Shown piece by piece: positions 26,299-35,624 of a stretch of DNA of 64,000 nt. The notes under the pieces were generated by a model. The model was not told where the DNA came from. It did not search any database and saw only the letters and a list, made by a program, of their open reading frames with translations. The DNA is taken from contig NZ_AOHX01000042.1 in NCBI RefSeq assembly GCF_000337735.1, positions 43,972 through 107,971 on the forward strand, written 5' to 3'. How positions within the stretch are numbered: position 1 is the first letter of the stretch; the number at the start of each line of letters is the position of its first letter. A program made the translations under genes and the position numbers. The DNA is from Natronorubrum sulfidifaciens JCM 14089 (lineage in GTDB: Archaea; Halobacteriota; Halobacteria; Halobacteriales; Natrialbaceae).

Positions 26299-26969
26299 TC
26301 GTGGTCTGCCCCGGACTGTTCGCCGGTTTCGGCGGCGAATCGGCAGAAGTTCGCGATCATCCGTTTGCCGACCGCAAGCGAGATCCCGTCGCCGTCCGCG
26401 GCGTCTTCGTGGCGACGCGTCAGAATGCTCTCGGGGTGGAACTGGACGCCGATGTGGGGCTTCTCGCGGTGGCGAACCGCCATCAACACGCCGCGTTCGT
26501 CGGTCGTCCGTGCGGTCTCGGCAAGCGAGTCGGGGAGGTCGTCACGTTCGACGGCGAGCGAGTGATAGCGGCCGACCTGAAACGTCGGCGGCAGACCGCT
26601 GAAAAGGCCCTCGCCGTCGTGGCTGACCGTCGAGGGTTTGCCGTGGACGACGTGGGGGGCGTGGACGACCCGTGCGCCGTTGGCTGCACACAGCGCCTGA
26701 TGGCCGAGACAGACGCCGAGAATTGGATACTCGGTTTCGGCGAACAGCGGGATCGAGATGCCGGCTTCCTGTGGGGTTCCCGGCCCCGGCGAGACGATGA
26801 TTCCGGTCGGATCGATTTCATCGACGGCCGCGAGATCGAGTTCGTCGTTGCGCCGGACGATTACCTCGTCTGCCAGTTCGCCGACGTACTGGACGAGGTT
26901 GTACGCGAAGGAGTCGTAGTTATCGACGACGAGAATACGGACGTTTTCGGTCGGCGTCGCCTCACTCAT
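26295..26969 (-). CDS. pabA: Aminodeoxychorismate synthase glutamine amidotransferase subunit
   Basis: 224 aa, class I glutamine amidotransferase. The catalytic triad is visible: Cys in [10 protein letters not shown] near residue 90 and His/Glu in [10 protein letters not shown] near 185. It releases ammonia from glutamine for the PabB partner. [19 protein letters not shown] at about residue 14 is the standard opening. TrpG has the same sequence pattern, so assignment rests on the neighbouring pabC. The ATG at 26969 overlaps the pabB stop by 8 nt (ATGAGTGA), so the two subunits are probably translationally coupled. Confidence 0.87.
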   Translation of the reverse strand: MSEATPTENVRILVVDNYDSFAYNLVQYVGELADEVIVRRNDELDLAAVDEIDPTGIIVSPGPGTPQEAGISIPLFAETEYPILGVCLGHQALCAANGARVVHAPHVVHGKPSTVSHDGEGLFSGLPPTFQVGRYHSLAVERDDLPDSLAETARTTDERGVLMAVRHREKPHIGVQFHPESILTRRHEDAADGDGISLAVGKRMIANFCRFAAETGEQSGADHE

Positions 26970-28614
26970 GGCTCTCACCCTTTGTCTCGAGGGCCATCGC
27001 GGCTCGTTCACCGAGCGCGTCGTCGACGGCTGCAATCAGCGCGCGGGCCTTGTCGAGCGTTTCGTCGTACTCGCGTTCGGGGTCGGAGTCGTGGACGATC
27101 CCGGCCCCCACGCGGAGGTGATACTCGTTGGCGTGGCGAACGAGCGTCCGAATCACGATATTGAGCGTCGCCCGACCGTCGTAGCCGAAGATCCCGACAC
27201 TGCCCGTGTAGGGGCCTCGCTGAGTCGCCTCGAGTTCGTCGATGATCGCCATCGTCCGGGGCTTTGGCGCGCCCGTGATCGTCCCGCCCGGGAAGACGGC
27301 TGCGATCGCGTCGGCCAGCGTCTCGCCCTCTCGAAGCCGGCCCGTGACGTTCGAGACGAGATGCATCACCTCCGCGTAGCGGTCGATCCGTCGATACTCG
27401 GCGACGTCGACGGAGCCGTATTCACAGACTTTCCCGAGATCGTTTCGCTCGAGGTCGACCAACATCGCGTGTTCGGCGCGCTCTTTCTCGTCGGTTCGAA
27501 GGTCGTCCTCGAGTGTCGCGTCTTCTTCCGGCGTCGTCCCACGAGGCCGCGTCCCCGCGATCGGCTCCGTCCGGAGGAAGTCGCCACCGTGGCCCTCGGA
27601 CGGCTCGCGCTCGAGGAGCAACTCGGGGCTGGCGCTCACCAGATCCGTGCTGGGGAACTCGAGCAGACACGAGTACGGCGCGGGGTTGACCCGACGGAGG
27701 GCGTCGTAGGCCGCGACGGGGTGGACTGCCGCCGGGGCGACCAGCCGTTGTGACACGTTCGCCTGAAACGTCTCACCGTCGTGGATGTACGATTTCGCTC
27801 GGCTGACGCGCTCGGCGAAGGCCGCACGTCCGCAGTCGCTTTCGAACGTCGCTTCGGTCGTTGCCGCCGGTGGTTCACCGACGGCTGGCTCGCCCTCGAG
27901 TGTCGCCCGTGCGAGTTCGAGCGCTCGCTTGCGGCCACGGTCGTAAGCCGCCTCGAGCGCCGCGTCCGAAACGCCGCCGTCGACTGGCTCGGCCTCGAGC
28001 GCCGCGTCCGAAACGCCGCCGTCGACTGGCTCGGCCTCGAGGCGCGGACAGGCCGTGATCCGCAGCGTCACGTCGTCGCCGTCGGTGGGTTCTTCCCACG
28101 CTGCGAGCCGGTCGTAGACGCCGACCTCGAGTCGGGGCAGGCCGCGGTCGTCGACGGCAGACTCGGGGAGGCTCTCGAGTTCGCGGGCGATGTCGTAGGC
28201 GAGCCACCCGATCGCGCCACAGGGGTAGGGGACGTCACAGTCGCCACGAATCAGGTCGTCACCCTCGAGCAGTCCCTCGAGTGCGGCGAGCGTCGGCGAA
28301 CCGGTGTCCGCTTGCGAGCGCGGGACTGCATCGGGTGTCACGGTCAGCCGATCGACTGGATCAACACCGAAATAGCCCCAGCCGGGCTGGCCGCCAGTCG
28401 TCTCGAGGAACGCCCCGCCACGGGCGTCGGCCGGTCGGGCGCGGCGGTAGGCCAAAAATGGATCGTCGACGGTCACTCGAACTTCGATCGGGAGTCGAAC
28501 GGCGGTGGGGCGCGTCGTCGAGTCAGTGTCAATCGTGGTGTCGCGCTGTGTGAGCCACTCGTTGGCGGTGGCTCGGAACGACGCGAACGACGTGACGACG
28601 CGCGGGTCGCGCAT
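26962..28614 (-). CDS. pabB: Aminodeoxychorismate synthase component I
   Basis: 550 aa, chorismate-binding enzyme. The C-terminal domain has [12 protein letters not shown] near 275, the motif [12 protein letters not shown] near 345, [10 protein letters not shown] near 395, [19 protein letters not shown] near 460 and the final [21 protein letters not shown]. It adds ammonia to chorismate to make 4-amino-4-deoxychorismate, the precursor of p-aminobenzoate. The related TrpE has a similar layout; pabC in the operon supports PabB. The linker near residues 194-221 contains a perfect in-frame 42-bp tandem duplication (14 residues, [14 protein letters not shown] twice), which makes the protein slightly longer than usual. 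Confidence 0.88.
   Translation of the reverse strand: MRDPRVVTSFASFRATANEWLTQRDTTIDTDSTTRPTAVRLPIEVRVTVDDPFLAYRRARPADARGGAFLETTGGQPGWGYFGVDPVDRLTVTPDAVPRSQADTGSPTLAALEGLLEGDDLIRGDCDVPYPCGAIGWLAYDIARELESLPESAVDDRGLPRLEVGVYDRLAAWEEPTDGDDVTLRITACPRLEAEPVDGGVSDAALEAEPVDGGVSDAALEAAYDRGRKRALELARATLEGEPAVGEPPAATTEATFESDCGRAAFAERVSRAKSYIHDGETFQANVSQRLVAPAAVHPVAAYDALRRVNPAPYSCLLEFPSTDLVSASPELLLEREPSEGHGGDFLRTEPIAGTRPRGTTPEEDATLEDDLRTDEKERAEHAMLVDLERNDLGKVCEYGSVDVAEYRRIDRYAEVMHLVSNVTGRLREGETLADAIAAVFPGGTITGAPKPRTMAIIDELEATQRGPYTGSVGIFGYDGRATLNIVIRTLVRHANEYHLRVGAGIVHDSDPEREYDETLDKARALIAAVDDALGERAAMALETKGESHE
27950..28033 (-). repeat. 42-bp tandem duplication inside pabB
   Basis: Two identical 42-bp units (27950-27991 and 27992-28033), with 8 bp of a third, encode a repeated 14-residue acidic linker in frame. 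The identity at every synonymous position shows that the duplication is recent or is homogenised. The reading frame is kept, so the gene should remain functional. Confidence 0.95.
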
Positions 28615-28728
28615 GTGCTCAGGGAGGGAGTGGGTGCCTAATCCTCTTGCGGTTTCGGGCGTGTCAGCGACCTGAACGCAGACCGTCGGCGGTAGAGAAG
28701 AGAACGCGCGGGCAGGATGGAACGGGAA

Positions 28729-29373
28729 TTATCGGAGTTCGGCGCGGTCGATCCAGCCCTGAATGCGCTTCTCGGAGATATCGGTCCCCTCAGCGAGTTC
28801 GGCGGCGTCCGCGGCGGCGAGTTCGGCGACGGTTTCGACGCCCGCCGACGCGAGCCGATCCGCATAGGCAGGCCCGATTCCCTTGATCGAAGTGACGGGT
28901 TCCTGCGTCGTCGGATCGACATCCTGCTCGTCGTCGGCTGGGGTCTCGTCGACAGCGCGCTCGGACTCGTCGGCGTCGGTCGCCGGTGTGGCCTCCTCGA
29001 GTTCGCTATCGACCTCGTCTGCGGGTTGGGACTCGGCTTCCTCGACTGGAGACACGTCCGTCGTCGTGGGACCGGTCGCCTCCACCGCGGCGTCGGAGTC
29101 GTCTGTGGGTTCGATCACCGAGTCCGTCGACTCGTCGGCGGTGGGCGTCGGTTCGGGCTCGGTGTCGGTGGCCGCTTCAGTTTTCGACCCGGCTGTTGCG
29201 CTTGCCGGTGCCGGTGGTTCTGTTCCGGTTGCTGTCGAGGCCGATTTAGCGTTGCGGTCACCCTCCTGTGACCCTTCCCGCTCGACCGTTACCCCGACCT
29301 CGCGAGTCTGTCCTCGCTCCGACTCGGTGTCGCCGAGTCCGAGGAGCGATTTCAGCTTCTGGAGGAGTGCCAT
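28729..29373 (-). CDS. Helix-hairpin-helix protein with long acidic linker
   Basis: 214 aa. The first 15 residues (MALLQKLKSLLGLGD) form an amphipathic helix that might touch membrane or a partner. A 130-residue disordered region rich in Thr, Glu, Asp, Ala and Pro follows. The last 55 residues are a helix-hairpin-helix pair (VTSIKGIGPAYADRLASAG, then VETVAELAAADAAELAEG) of the kind that binds DNA without sequence preference. The start at 29373 is about 28 nt after AATTTAAG on the minus strand. Function unknown; it sits 80 bp downstream of aroE on the same strand. Confidence 0.8.
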   Translation of the reverse strand: MALLQKLKSLLGLGDTESERGQTREVGVTVEREGSQEGDRNAKSASTATGTEPPAPASATAGSKTEAATDTEPEPTPTADESTDSVIEPTDDSDAAVEATGPTTTDVSPVEEAESQPADEVDSELEEATPATDADESERAVDETPADDEQDVDPTTQEPVTSIKGIGPAYADRLASAGVETVAELAAADAAELAEGTDISEKRIQGWIDRAELR

Positions 29374-29453
29374 TGTGCCGATATAGTTGGCACCATCACT
29401 TAAATTCGCCTGATAACCGGATGTATCGTCCCGACGGTCGATTCGGCCGACAG

Positions 29454-30269
29454 CTACAGCTGCGACCGAAGCGCCTCGTTCATCGCGTCGACCGGCGGCT
29501 CCTCGCCGGCCCACAGTTCGAACGCCTCGACGCCCTGATAGAGCAACATCCACGCGCCGTCGACGGTCGTCGCCCCGACGGCGGCCGCGTCTTGCAGCAG
29601 TCGCGTCTCGAGTGGCTGATAGACGGCGTCCATCACGGCCAACTCCCCGTGGAGCGCGTCGGCGGGCACCGGCGTCTCGTCTGATTCCATGCCGACGCTC
29701 GTCGCGTTCACGAGGATGTCGGCCTCGGCGAGCAGGTCGGCGAGCGCGCCGGCCTCGAGGCCGTGGCCCGTCGCCCCCGGAACCGCCTCGGCGAGGTCGT
29801 GGGCCGTCGACTCGGTTCGGTTAGCGATCTCGACCGTCGCACCCGCATCCGCAAGCCCGAACGCGATCGCCCGGCCGGCCCCACCGGCACCGACGACGAC
29901 GGCGTCTGCACCCTCGAGCGTGACGTCGTGGTCGCGCAGGGCACGCATCGCGCCGACGGCGTCGGTGTTGTGGCCCGTTGGCGTTCCATCCCCCGTGAAA
30001 TCGATCGTGTTGACCGCGCCGATCCGGGTCGCTAACTCGTCGGCGTCGACGAACTCGAGGACGTCCTGTTTGAACGGGATCGTCACGTTCAGCCCCGTGA
30101 TCCCGAGCGCGTCGGCTCCGTCGATCGCGGCCTCGAGGGCCGCCGGCTCGGGTTCGAACGTGACGTAGCGGGCGTCGAGCCCGAGCTGGTCGTAGGCCGC
30201 TTCGTGCATCGGCGGAGACAGCGAGTGTCCGACCGGGTTGCCGAGCAACCCGAAGATGTCCATAGCCAT
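29454..30269 (-). CDS. aroE: Shikimate dehydrogenase (NADP+)
   Basis: 271 aa. AroE reduces 3-dehydroshikimate to shikimate in aromatic biosynthesis. The substrate domain starts with [20 protein letters not shown] (about residue 6), the catalytic lysine is in NVTIPFK near 65, and the dinucleotide loop is [17 protein letters not shown] near 128. NATSVGM near 190 and [12 protein letters not shown] near 215 are also typical. Start: ATG 30269 lies 24-29 nt below a clear TATATA (30293-30298), so it is preferred over the second ATG at 30263. Its product feeds chorismate to the pabBAC enzymes encoded 1 kb away. Confidence 0.95.
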   Translation of the reverse strand: MAMDIFGLLGNPVGHSLSPPMHEAAYDQLGLDARYVTFEPEPAALEAAIDGADALGITGLNVTIPFKQDVLEFVDADELATRIGAVNTIDFTGDGTPTGHNTDAVGAMRALRDHDVTLEGADAVVVGAGGAGRAIAFGLADAGATVEIANRTESTAHDLAEAVPGATGHGLEAGALADLLAEADILVNATSVGMESDETPVPADALHGELAVMDAVYQPLETRLLQDAAAVGATTVDGAWMLLYQGVEAFELWAGEEPPVDAMNEALRSQL

Positions 30270-30478
30270 ACGCCACACTCGAGGCGGTGGGGATATATAC
30301 TGCCCGACAGGATGCCGGTGTGAGACGGTCTGCTGTGCCCGTGTTCCATCAATTGCCGCCCCTGTCGCCCGTGATCGGCGGGCCGTGACGCCAGTCGTCC
30401 GTCTGCGCGGGGCGGGCCCGTTACCAGCGACTGGGGTATGTCCCGGTCACTTATGGCTGGGTCGGCCCATGTCTCGAT

Positions 30479-30895
30479 ATGGACATTCTGGTTCCGATCG
30501 ACGACTCGGAGACGGCACGGGCGGCACTCGAGCACGCCGTTGACAGGTATCCCGAGGCGACGATCACGGTGCTTCACGTTATCGACCCCAGCGTCTCGAA
30601 GTACGGCAACGGCGGGATCTACGCCTACGAGTCGATACTCGAGACGCGCAAAGACGCCGCAGCGGAGCTGTTCGACGACGTGACCACGCTCGTCGCTGCC
30701 CACGAGGGCGAGGTCATCACGGAGACCGTCGTCGGAAGCCCGGCTCGAGAGATCGTCACGTACGCGGACGATCACGGGAGCGATCACATCGTCATGGGGA
30801 GTCGCGGTCGCTCGGGTGCAAGTCGAGTGTTGCTTGGCAGCGTTGCCGAACGCGTCGTCCGTCGTTCACCCGTCCCGGTGACGATCGTTCGCTGA
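30479..30895 (+). CDS. Universal stress protein (UspA family)
   Basis: 138 aa, a single Usp domain. MDILVPIDDSETARAALEHAV opens the alpha/beta fold, and the ATP-binding loop G-xx-G-x9-G-S/T is visible near residues 103-118 (MGSRGRSGASRVLLGSV). These proteins bind nucleotide and respond to stress in ways that are poorly defined. The ATG is 27 nt after a TATA-like ACTTATG, so the mRNA is likely leaderless. The 209-bp gap to aroE is shared by the two divergent promoters. Confidence 0.92.
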   Translation: MDILVPIDDSETARAALEHAVDRYPEATITVLHVIDPSVSKYGNGGIYAYESILETRKDAAAELFDDVTTLVAAHEGEVITETVVGSPAREIVTYADDHGSDHIVMGSRGRSGASRVLLGSVAERVVRRSPVPVTIVR

Positions 30896-30981
30896 GACGG
30901 AGTTTTCGTGTCCCGTCTGCATCAGTTGACGCCGTGTTCGGTTCCGGGCTCCTTTTGCCCTGCTGTGCAGTAGCGGTCGTC

Positions 30982-31926
30982 ATGCTCTCCGGACCGGCGT
31001 TCGCTCTCGTCCTCCTTGCGGCCGGCATCGTCGCGCTCTATGGCGGTGCCGAGTTGCTCGTCGCCGGAGCCGGCCGGCTCGCACTGGGTGTCGGACTCCG
31101 GGCTGCAACCGTCGGCGTGACGGTGATCGCCTTCGCGACGACCGCCCCGGAGCTGTTCGTCGCGACTATCGGTGCGGTGAACGTCTCGACCGATATCGGT
31201 CTCGGTGCCGTCCTCGGCTCGAACATCGCCAATATCGGGCTCGTGCTCGGCGTCGCCGCGCTCATCAAGCCGTTGCACATCAGCCAGACGGCGATGCGGC
31301 GTCACGTGCCGTTCATGCTCTTTGCAGTGGTCTTACTCGTCGCGCTCGGCATGGACGGAACGATCGGCCGACTCGAGGGGGCGGTCTTTCTGCTGGTCCT
31401 CGGCGGCTTTACGGCGTATCTGATCTCCTCCGCCAACACCAATCCGGCACCGGCGGATGACCGTCCCGGCGCTGGCGACGGCATCACGCTGCGAGCTGTT
31501 GTGCTCGTCCTCGGTGGGTTGCTGGCGCTCGTGCTCGGCTCGCGATGGCTGGTGTCGGGTGGCACTGCGTTGCTGTCGGCACTCGGCGTGTCGGATCTAG
31601 TGATCGGGCTGACGGTGCTCGCACTCGGCACCTCGTTGCCGGAGCTTGCGGCGTCGGCCGTCGGTGCCGTCCGCGGCGAGACCGAGTTCGCCATCGGCAA
31701 CGTCGTCGGCTCGAACATCTACAACATCCTCGCCGTCCTCGGGATCGTCGCCCTGATTACGCCGATCGAGATCGCCTCGAGCACGCTGTGGTTCGAAGTC
31801 CCCCTCGTCGCCGTGTTTACGGTCGTTCTCGTCGGGATGATGGCGTATGGCCGAACGCTCACCCGATTCGACGGTGCCGTCCTCGTCGGCGGCTACGTCG
31901 TCTTTCTCGCGCTGCTCGCTTCCTGA
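30982..31926 (+). CDS. Calcium/sodium:cation antiporter (CaCA family)
   Basis: 314 aa, about ten membrane helices in two inverted halves. The two alpha-repeats that form the ion path are clear: VIAFATTAPELFVATIG with LGSNIANIGLVLG (residues 45-85), and VLALGTSLPELAASAVG with GNVVGSNIYNILAVLG (about 210-250). The acidic residues in TAPE and SLPE coordinate cations. The family exchanges Ca2+ or K+ for Na+ or H+; direction and ion are not readable. ATG 30982 starts the hydrophobic first helix; an upstream ATG at 30934 would add a short cysteine-containing segment. Confidence 0.92.
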   Translation: MLSGPAFALVLLAAGIVALYGGAELLVAGAGRLALGVGLRAATVGVTVIAFATTAPELFVATIGAVNVSTDIGLGAVLGSNIANIGLVLGVAALIKPLHISQTAMRRHVPFMLFAVVLLVALGMDGTIGRLEGAVFLLVLGGFTAYLISSANTNPAPADDRPGAGDGITLRAVVLVLGGLLALVLGSRWLVSGGTALLSALGVSDLVIGLTVLALGTSLPELAASAVGAVRGETEFAIGNVVGSNIYNILAVLGIVALITPIEIASSTLWFEVPLVAVFTVVLVGMMAYGRTLTRFDGAVLVGGYVVFLALLAS

Positions 31927-31976
31927 TCGAGTCGAACACCGCGACCGGAACAGGGGCGTCGACGAAAGGTAGCGAG

Positions 31977-33251
31977 CTATAACGGCAGTGGCGTCGCCTG
32001 TTCGTGTTCCCGGCTCGCATCGGCACAGCGGGCTTGCAACTGATCCAGTCGTGGGCCGATGTGCTCGCGAACGAGTTTGACGAGCGCGTTTGCCGGCCCA
32101 TCACCGGTGATCGCACTCGCACAGTCGTCCGCATCGTCGGCCGTCACGAGCATCACACGTTCGCGGTCGGCAAAGACGATGCGCCCGTGGTGGATGTCGT
32201 CGACCGGGAAGTTCAGCCAGTCGAACTGTGGCTTACAGACCGTCGCCTCGGGGACGGCCGACCGAACGGTGTCTCGCACACGTGGTGAGCGCGAGCCGAT
32301 ATAGACATCGACGCCGCGCTCCGTGGCGGCCTGCCAGCGCTCGAGACAACACTGCCGAGTCATCTCTTCGTCGGGAGCCGTCACGAACAGCTCTTCGTCG
32401 GCGCTGTCGGCGATCTCGTGGCCTCGTTCGATGACACGTGCGCCGCCGTCGATCGTCCAGTACGTGCCTGTCCCACCCTGTTCGGCGTTCGTCTCGCGCT
32501 CGTCTCCGTCGCTTCCAGCCTGTTTTTGCATCGCCTCGAGTCCCACGACGACCTCGCGAAGCGGACTCGCGGTCAGCCAGTCGGCCCGCCACGTCGCCGC
32601 CTCGGCGTTGAGCGAGACGGTTTCGCTCGAGTGGTCGTACTCGACGAGGTCGGCTGCCGCAAGCGAGGGCAGGTAGTTGTGTCGCAGCGCCGTCGCCACG
32701 GGCCGCCAGTCCGACTCCTCGAGGTCGACGAGGCGACACTCCTCCTCGTGGGCCGTGATCATCGCGGCCAGATCGGCGACGGCGAGTTCGCCACGCTGTC
32801 GCGCCAGGATGGCACAGCTCAGCCGGCAGCGTGCGGGCTGGAGTGCATCGAGCAGTCGGTCGAGCGACGCGTCGTCGATGGCTGCCCCACCAGATGGGTC
32901 CGCGAGGACGTCGCTGACCCACTCGGTCTCGAGGATCGGATGCTCGGCGAGAGCGATCCGTCGTGTGTCACCGTCGTCGCGTTCGGTTACCAGCCCGACA
33001 TCGAGAAGCCGCGGGACGTGATGGTGAACGAGTTCGATGTGTGCCGCGTGACACTGCTCGTCAGTAACGATCGGACAGCCGTGGTCACGAACGGCGACCT
33101 CGGTTGCAAGCGTCTCGACCGAGAGCGGCTCCGACTGGCTCCCGGCTGGTTCCATCCGCTCGAAAAGGATCGAGAGCAGATATCGCCGGCGGGGATCGGC
33201 GAGAACGTCGAACGCTGTGGTCGTTCGTTCGGCAGTCAGGCTGGAACTCAT
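31977..33251 (-). CDS. Regulator with two DUF7344 winged helices and a TrmB/PLD-like C-terminal domain
   Basis: 424 aa. Two tandem winged-helix units of the DUF7344 type are seen: TAFDVLADPRRRYLLSILFERM ... IELVHHHVPRLLDVGLV (about residues 10-95), and LDALQPARCRLSCAILARQR ... ALRHNYLPSLAAADLVEYD (about 125-210). After a linker, residues 275-400 form an effector-like domain (RVIERGHEIADSADEELFVTAPDEEM, then DIHHGRIVFADRERVMLVTADD) like the C-terminal region of TrmB regulators. Probably a sensor-regulator of unknown ligand. ATG 33251 starts at MSSSLTAE. It follows the Bat-type regulator on the same strand after 87 bp. Confidence 0.8.
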   Translation of the reverse strand: MSSSLTAERTTTAFDVLADPRRRYLLSILFERMEPAGSQSEPLSVETLATEVAVRDHGCPIVTDEQCHAAHIELVHHHVPRLLDVGLVTERDDGDTRRIALAEHPILETEWVSDVLADPSGGAAIDDASLDRLLDALQPARCRLSCAILARQRGELAVADLAAMITAHEEECRLVDLEESDWRPVATALRHNYLPSLAAADLVEYDHSSETVSLNAEAATWRADWLTASPLREVVVGLEAMQKQAGSDGDERETNAEQGGTGTYWTIDGGARVIERGHEIADSADEELFVTAPDEEMTRQCCLERWQAATERGVDVYIGSRSPRVRDTVRSAVPEATVCKPQFDWLNFPVDDIHHGRIVFADRERVMLVTADDADDCASAITGDGPANALVKLVREHIGPRLDQLQARCADASREHEQATPLPL

Positions 33252-33338
33252 TGCCTGAAGAAGACGACGAATGCCGGAAAGGAGTGTACCAGCATACTCT
33301 GGTATGGTCGGTCGAGACCGGCCGCCGACGCGCGCCAC

Positions 33339-35447
33339 TCAGTCCGATCGCTCGCCGTTGACGGCGGTGCGGTCTTCGAAATACGTCGTCAGGAGCTTCG
33401 CCTGTGCGACCCGGAGATGCTGGTGGAACGTCTGCCGAGCGATCCCGAGTCGCTCGGCGATTTCGCTGGCGTCACTGTTTCGCGTCGGCCACTCGAAGTA
33501 GCCGCCGTAGTAGGCCGCCTCGAGGGCGGCTCGCTGTTTGTCGGTCAGCCTGTCTTGTACGCGTCGCCGGAAGTCACCGCGAGTTTCGACTGGCCGTTCG
33601 ACGGTGCGTTTCGAGAGCAGTTCCGTCTCGGGGTAGGTCTCCGAAATCGCGGAGACCAGTTCCCGAACGGCGACGTCCGGGCTGGCCTGAACGACGATGC
33701 TCGAGACGCCGTCGTCGATGATCTGCGATCGCATCCGCGCGCCGTAATCCGCGAGCAGGCTGGTGATCGTCGGGCCGTAGACCACGAGCTCCCAGTAGCT
33801 CTCGTCCCCGCTGGTGTCGATATGGCGAACCTCACCGATCTCGGCGTGCTCGTCGGTGAACGTCTGGACTGTGTCCGGATCGATGCCGGTGACGGAGACG
33901 TAGTAGACGAACACCTCTTCGGTCAGTGGCAAGACGTGATCGAGACTCAGTCGACACCCCAGCGTCGACGAAAGCTCCGTACAGACGTCCCTGTGATCGG
34001 TCGACTCGAACTCGAGTTCGACGGCGGTGTCGAGATAGAGCAGTCGACGGACGGCCATCGCGTTGAGCGCATGCCCGACCGTCGCGCCGAACTCCTGGAG
34101 GACTTCCCGTTCTCGGTCGGCAAACGCGACCGCGTCCTTCGCAGCGACGAGGAGGACGCCGAACGTCCGGCCACTCGCCGTGATCGGAACGGCCGCAACC
34201 GAGCCGTAGTCGCGCTCGCGAGCGTCGGCTCGCCAGCGGTCGATCGAATGCTCTCGAAGCGAGTGATAGCACTGGACGGTCTCCGTTTCGAACGGTGACG
34301 CGCCCGGGCCATCGGCCGGCGGCTCGACGAACGTCGAGAGCATATCGGCAGCGCCGGCCGCATCAGTCCCGGCCCACGAACGCGGCTCCAACGGCTGTGT
34401 GCCGCCGGTCGAGGCGATATCACCCTGCCCGATAACGGCGAACTGGTAGGGGTCAGCAGCCGCGAACGCGTCGACGATTGCGGTCTCGACCGCTTCGCGG
34501 GTCTCCGCCGTGACCATCGTCTCGTCGATCGTCCGGATCGTCGCGTTGAGGCGCTCGAGGCGCTCGAGTTCTCGCTCGCGGGCTTTGCGATCGCTGACGT
34601 CACGCCCGACGCCCGTAAAGCCGAAGACGATCCCGTCCGCCCCGGTGATCCGTGCGCTGTTGAACTCGAAGGGGATTCGACGGCCGTCGCTCGTCAGCAC
34701 CCGCCCTTCGGCAGTGACCCGGTCGCCGTCGTGCAGGACTCGGTCGATCGCATCACGGATGTGCTCGCGGTCTTCCGGGACGATGAACTCGAGAGCACGC
34801 TTTCCCTCGAGGTCGTCGGCGTCGTAGCCCGTCACCTGTTCGAATCGCCCGTTCCACTGGACGAGATTCCCGTCCGTACCGAACGCATACAACAGGTCGG
34901 GCTGGGCCTCGAAGATGCTCTCCGTGAGTGCTTTCTTCTCGCGGAGTTCGCGTTCGCGTTTGTACTCGTCGGTCCGATCGTGGAGAATGCGGAGATAGCC
35001 CCAGAGCGGGGCGGGCTGCCCGTCGGCGTCAGCCTCGCCGACGTGTCCGAGATCGAGCCCATGGTCGTGGTCTCGGATCGGAACGAGTACTTCCCGGACC
35101 CAAAACCGACTCCCGTCGGGGCGGACCCGCCACCCTTCGTCTTCGGCTCGGCCGTCGGTACGCGCCTGCTCGAGCAGGTGGGCTGGGTGGCCAGCCTCGC
35201 GTTTCGCTGGGGGAAAGAACGTCCGATACGGCGTCCCCTCCAGTTCGTCGTCGCCCGTCAGCTGACTGTCATGGTCGTTCCATCTCACGAGTCGGCCGTC
35301 GGCATCGAGTATGGAGACGGCGTACTCGCTAACGAGATCGGCGAGCTGTCGGACGTCGAGACTGAACGTCGACGGGATGTCGACGCCACTCGACCGGGGT
35401 GGCGATTCCTCCGAGTCGTCGCTGTCATCCGGGAATAACGGAGTCAT
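33339..35447 (-). CDS. Bat-type sensory regulator: PAS-PAS-GAF-HTH_10
   Basis: 702 aa. Order of domains: PAS 1 (residues 35-160, with VSILDADGRLVRWN), PAS 2 (165-290, LLYAFGTDGNLVQWNGRFEQVTGYD), GAF (300-455), a bacterio-opsin-activator sensor region (460-615, including LDHVLPLTEEVFVYYVSVTG) and the C-terminal HTH_10 (630-690, RLTDKQRAALEAAYYGGYFEWP then SDASEIAERLGIARQTFHQHLRVAQAKL). This is the architecture of haloarchaeal Bat, which responds to light or oxygen. No opsin or carotenoid genes are near, so the target is unknown. A TATA-like ACTATTG is 25 nt before the ATG. Confidence 0.92.
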   Translation of the reverse strand: MTPLFPDDSDDSEESPPRSSGVDIPSTFSLDVRQLADLVSEYAVSILDADGRLVRWNDHDSQLTGDDELEGTPYRTFFPPAKREAGHPAHLLEQARTDGRAEDEGWRVRPDGSRFWVREVLVPIRDHDHGLDLGHVGEADADGQPAPLWGYLRILHDRTDEYKRERELREKKALTESIFEAQPDLLYAFGTDGNLVQWNGRFEQVTGYDADDLEGKRALEFIVPEDREHIRDAIDRVLHDGDRVTAEGRVLTSDGRRIPFEFNSARITGADGIVFGFTGVGRDVSDRKARERELERLERLNATIRTIDETMVTAETREAVETAIVDAFAAADPYQFAVIGQGDIASTGGTQPLEPRSWAGTDAAGAADMLSTFVEPPADGPGASPFETETVQCYHSLREHSIDRWRADARERDYGSVAAVPITASGRTFGVLLVAAKDAVAFADREREVLQEFGATVGHALNAMAVRRLLYLDTAVELEFESTDHRDVCTELSSTLGCRLSLDHVLPLTEEVFVYYVSVTGIDPDTVQTFTDEHAEIGEVRHIDTSGDESYWELVVYGPTITSLLADYGARMRSQIIDDGVSSIVVQASPDVAVRELVSAISETYPETELLSKRTVERPVETRGDFRRRVQDRLTDKQRAALEAAYYGGYFEWPTRNSDASEIAERLGIARQTFHQHLRVAQAKLLTTYFEDRTAVNGERSD

Positions 35448-35624
35448 AGAGCGGAAACAGGGTCGTCAATAGTTGTTCCTGTTGCCAGTTACCATTCGCA
35501 GGACTGAAAAACCGACGGTACCCATCACCTAGATTTTCACATATGTTCCGATCAGGGTCGGGCCACACTCGAGTCGGCGTCGAGAACCGACGGCGTTACC
35601 GGGTCCCGGCCCACGCATTCGAGT

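Noticed and set aside
27950..28033. Tandem repeat as a CRISPR or integration site
   Set aside because: It is contiguous, without spacers, and in frame within pabB.
32418..34298. 626-codon open frame on the plus strand opposite two regulators
   Set aside because: Antisense shadow: both minus-strand genes show clear domains and motifs while this frame has none.
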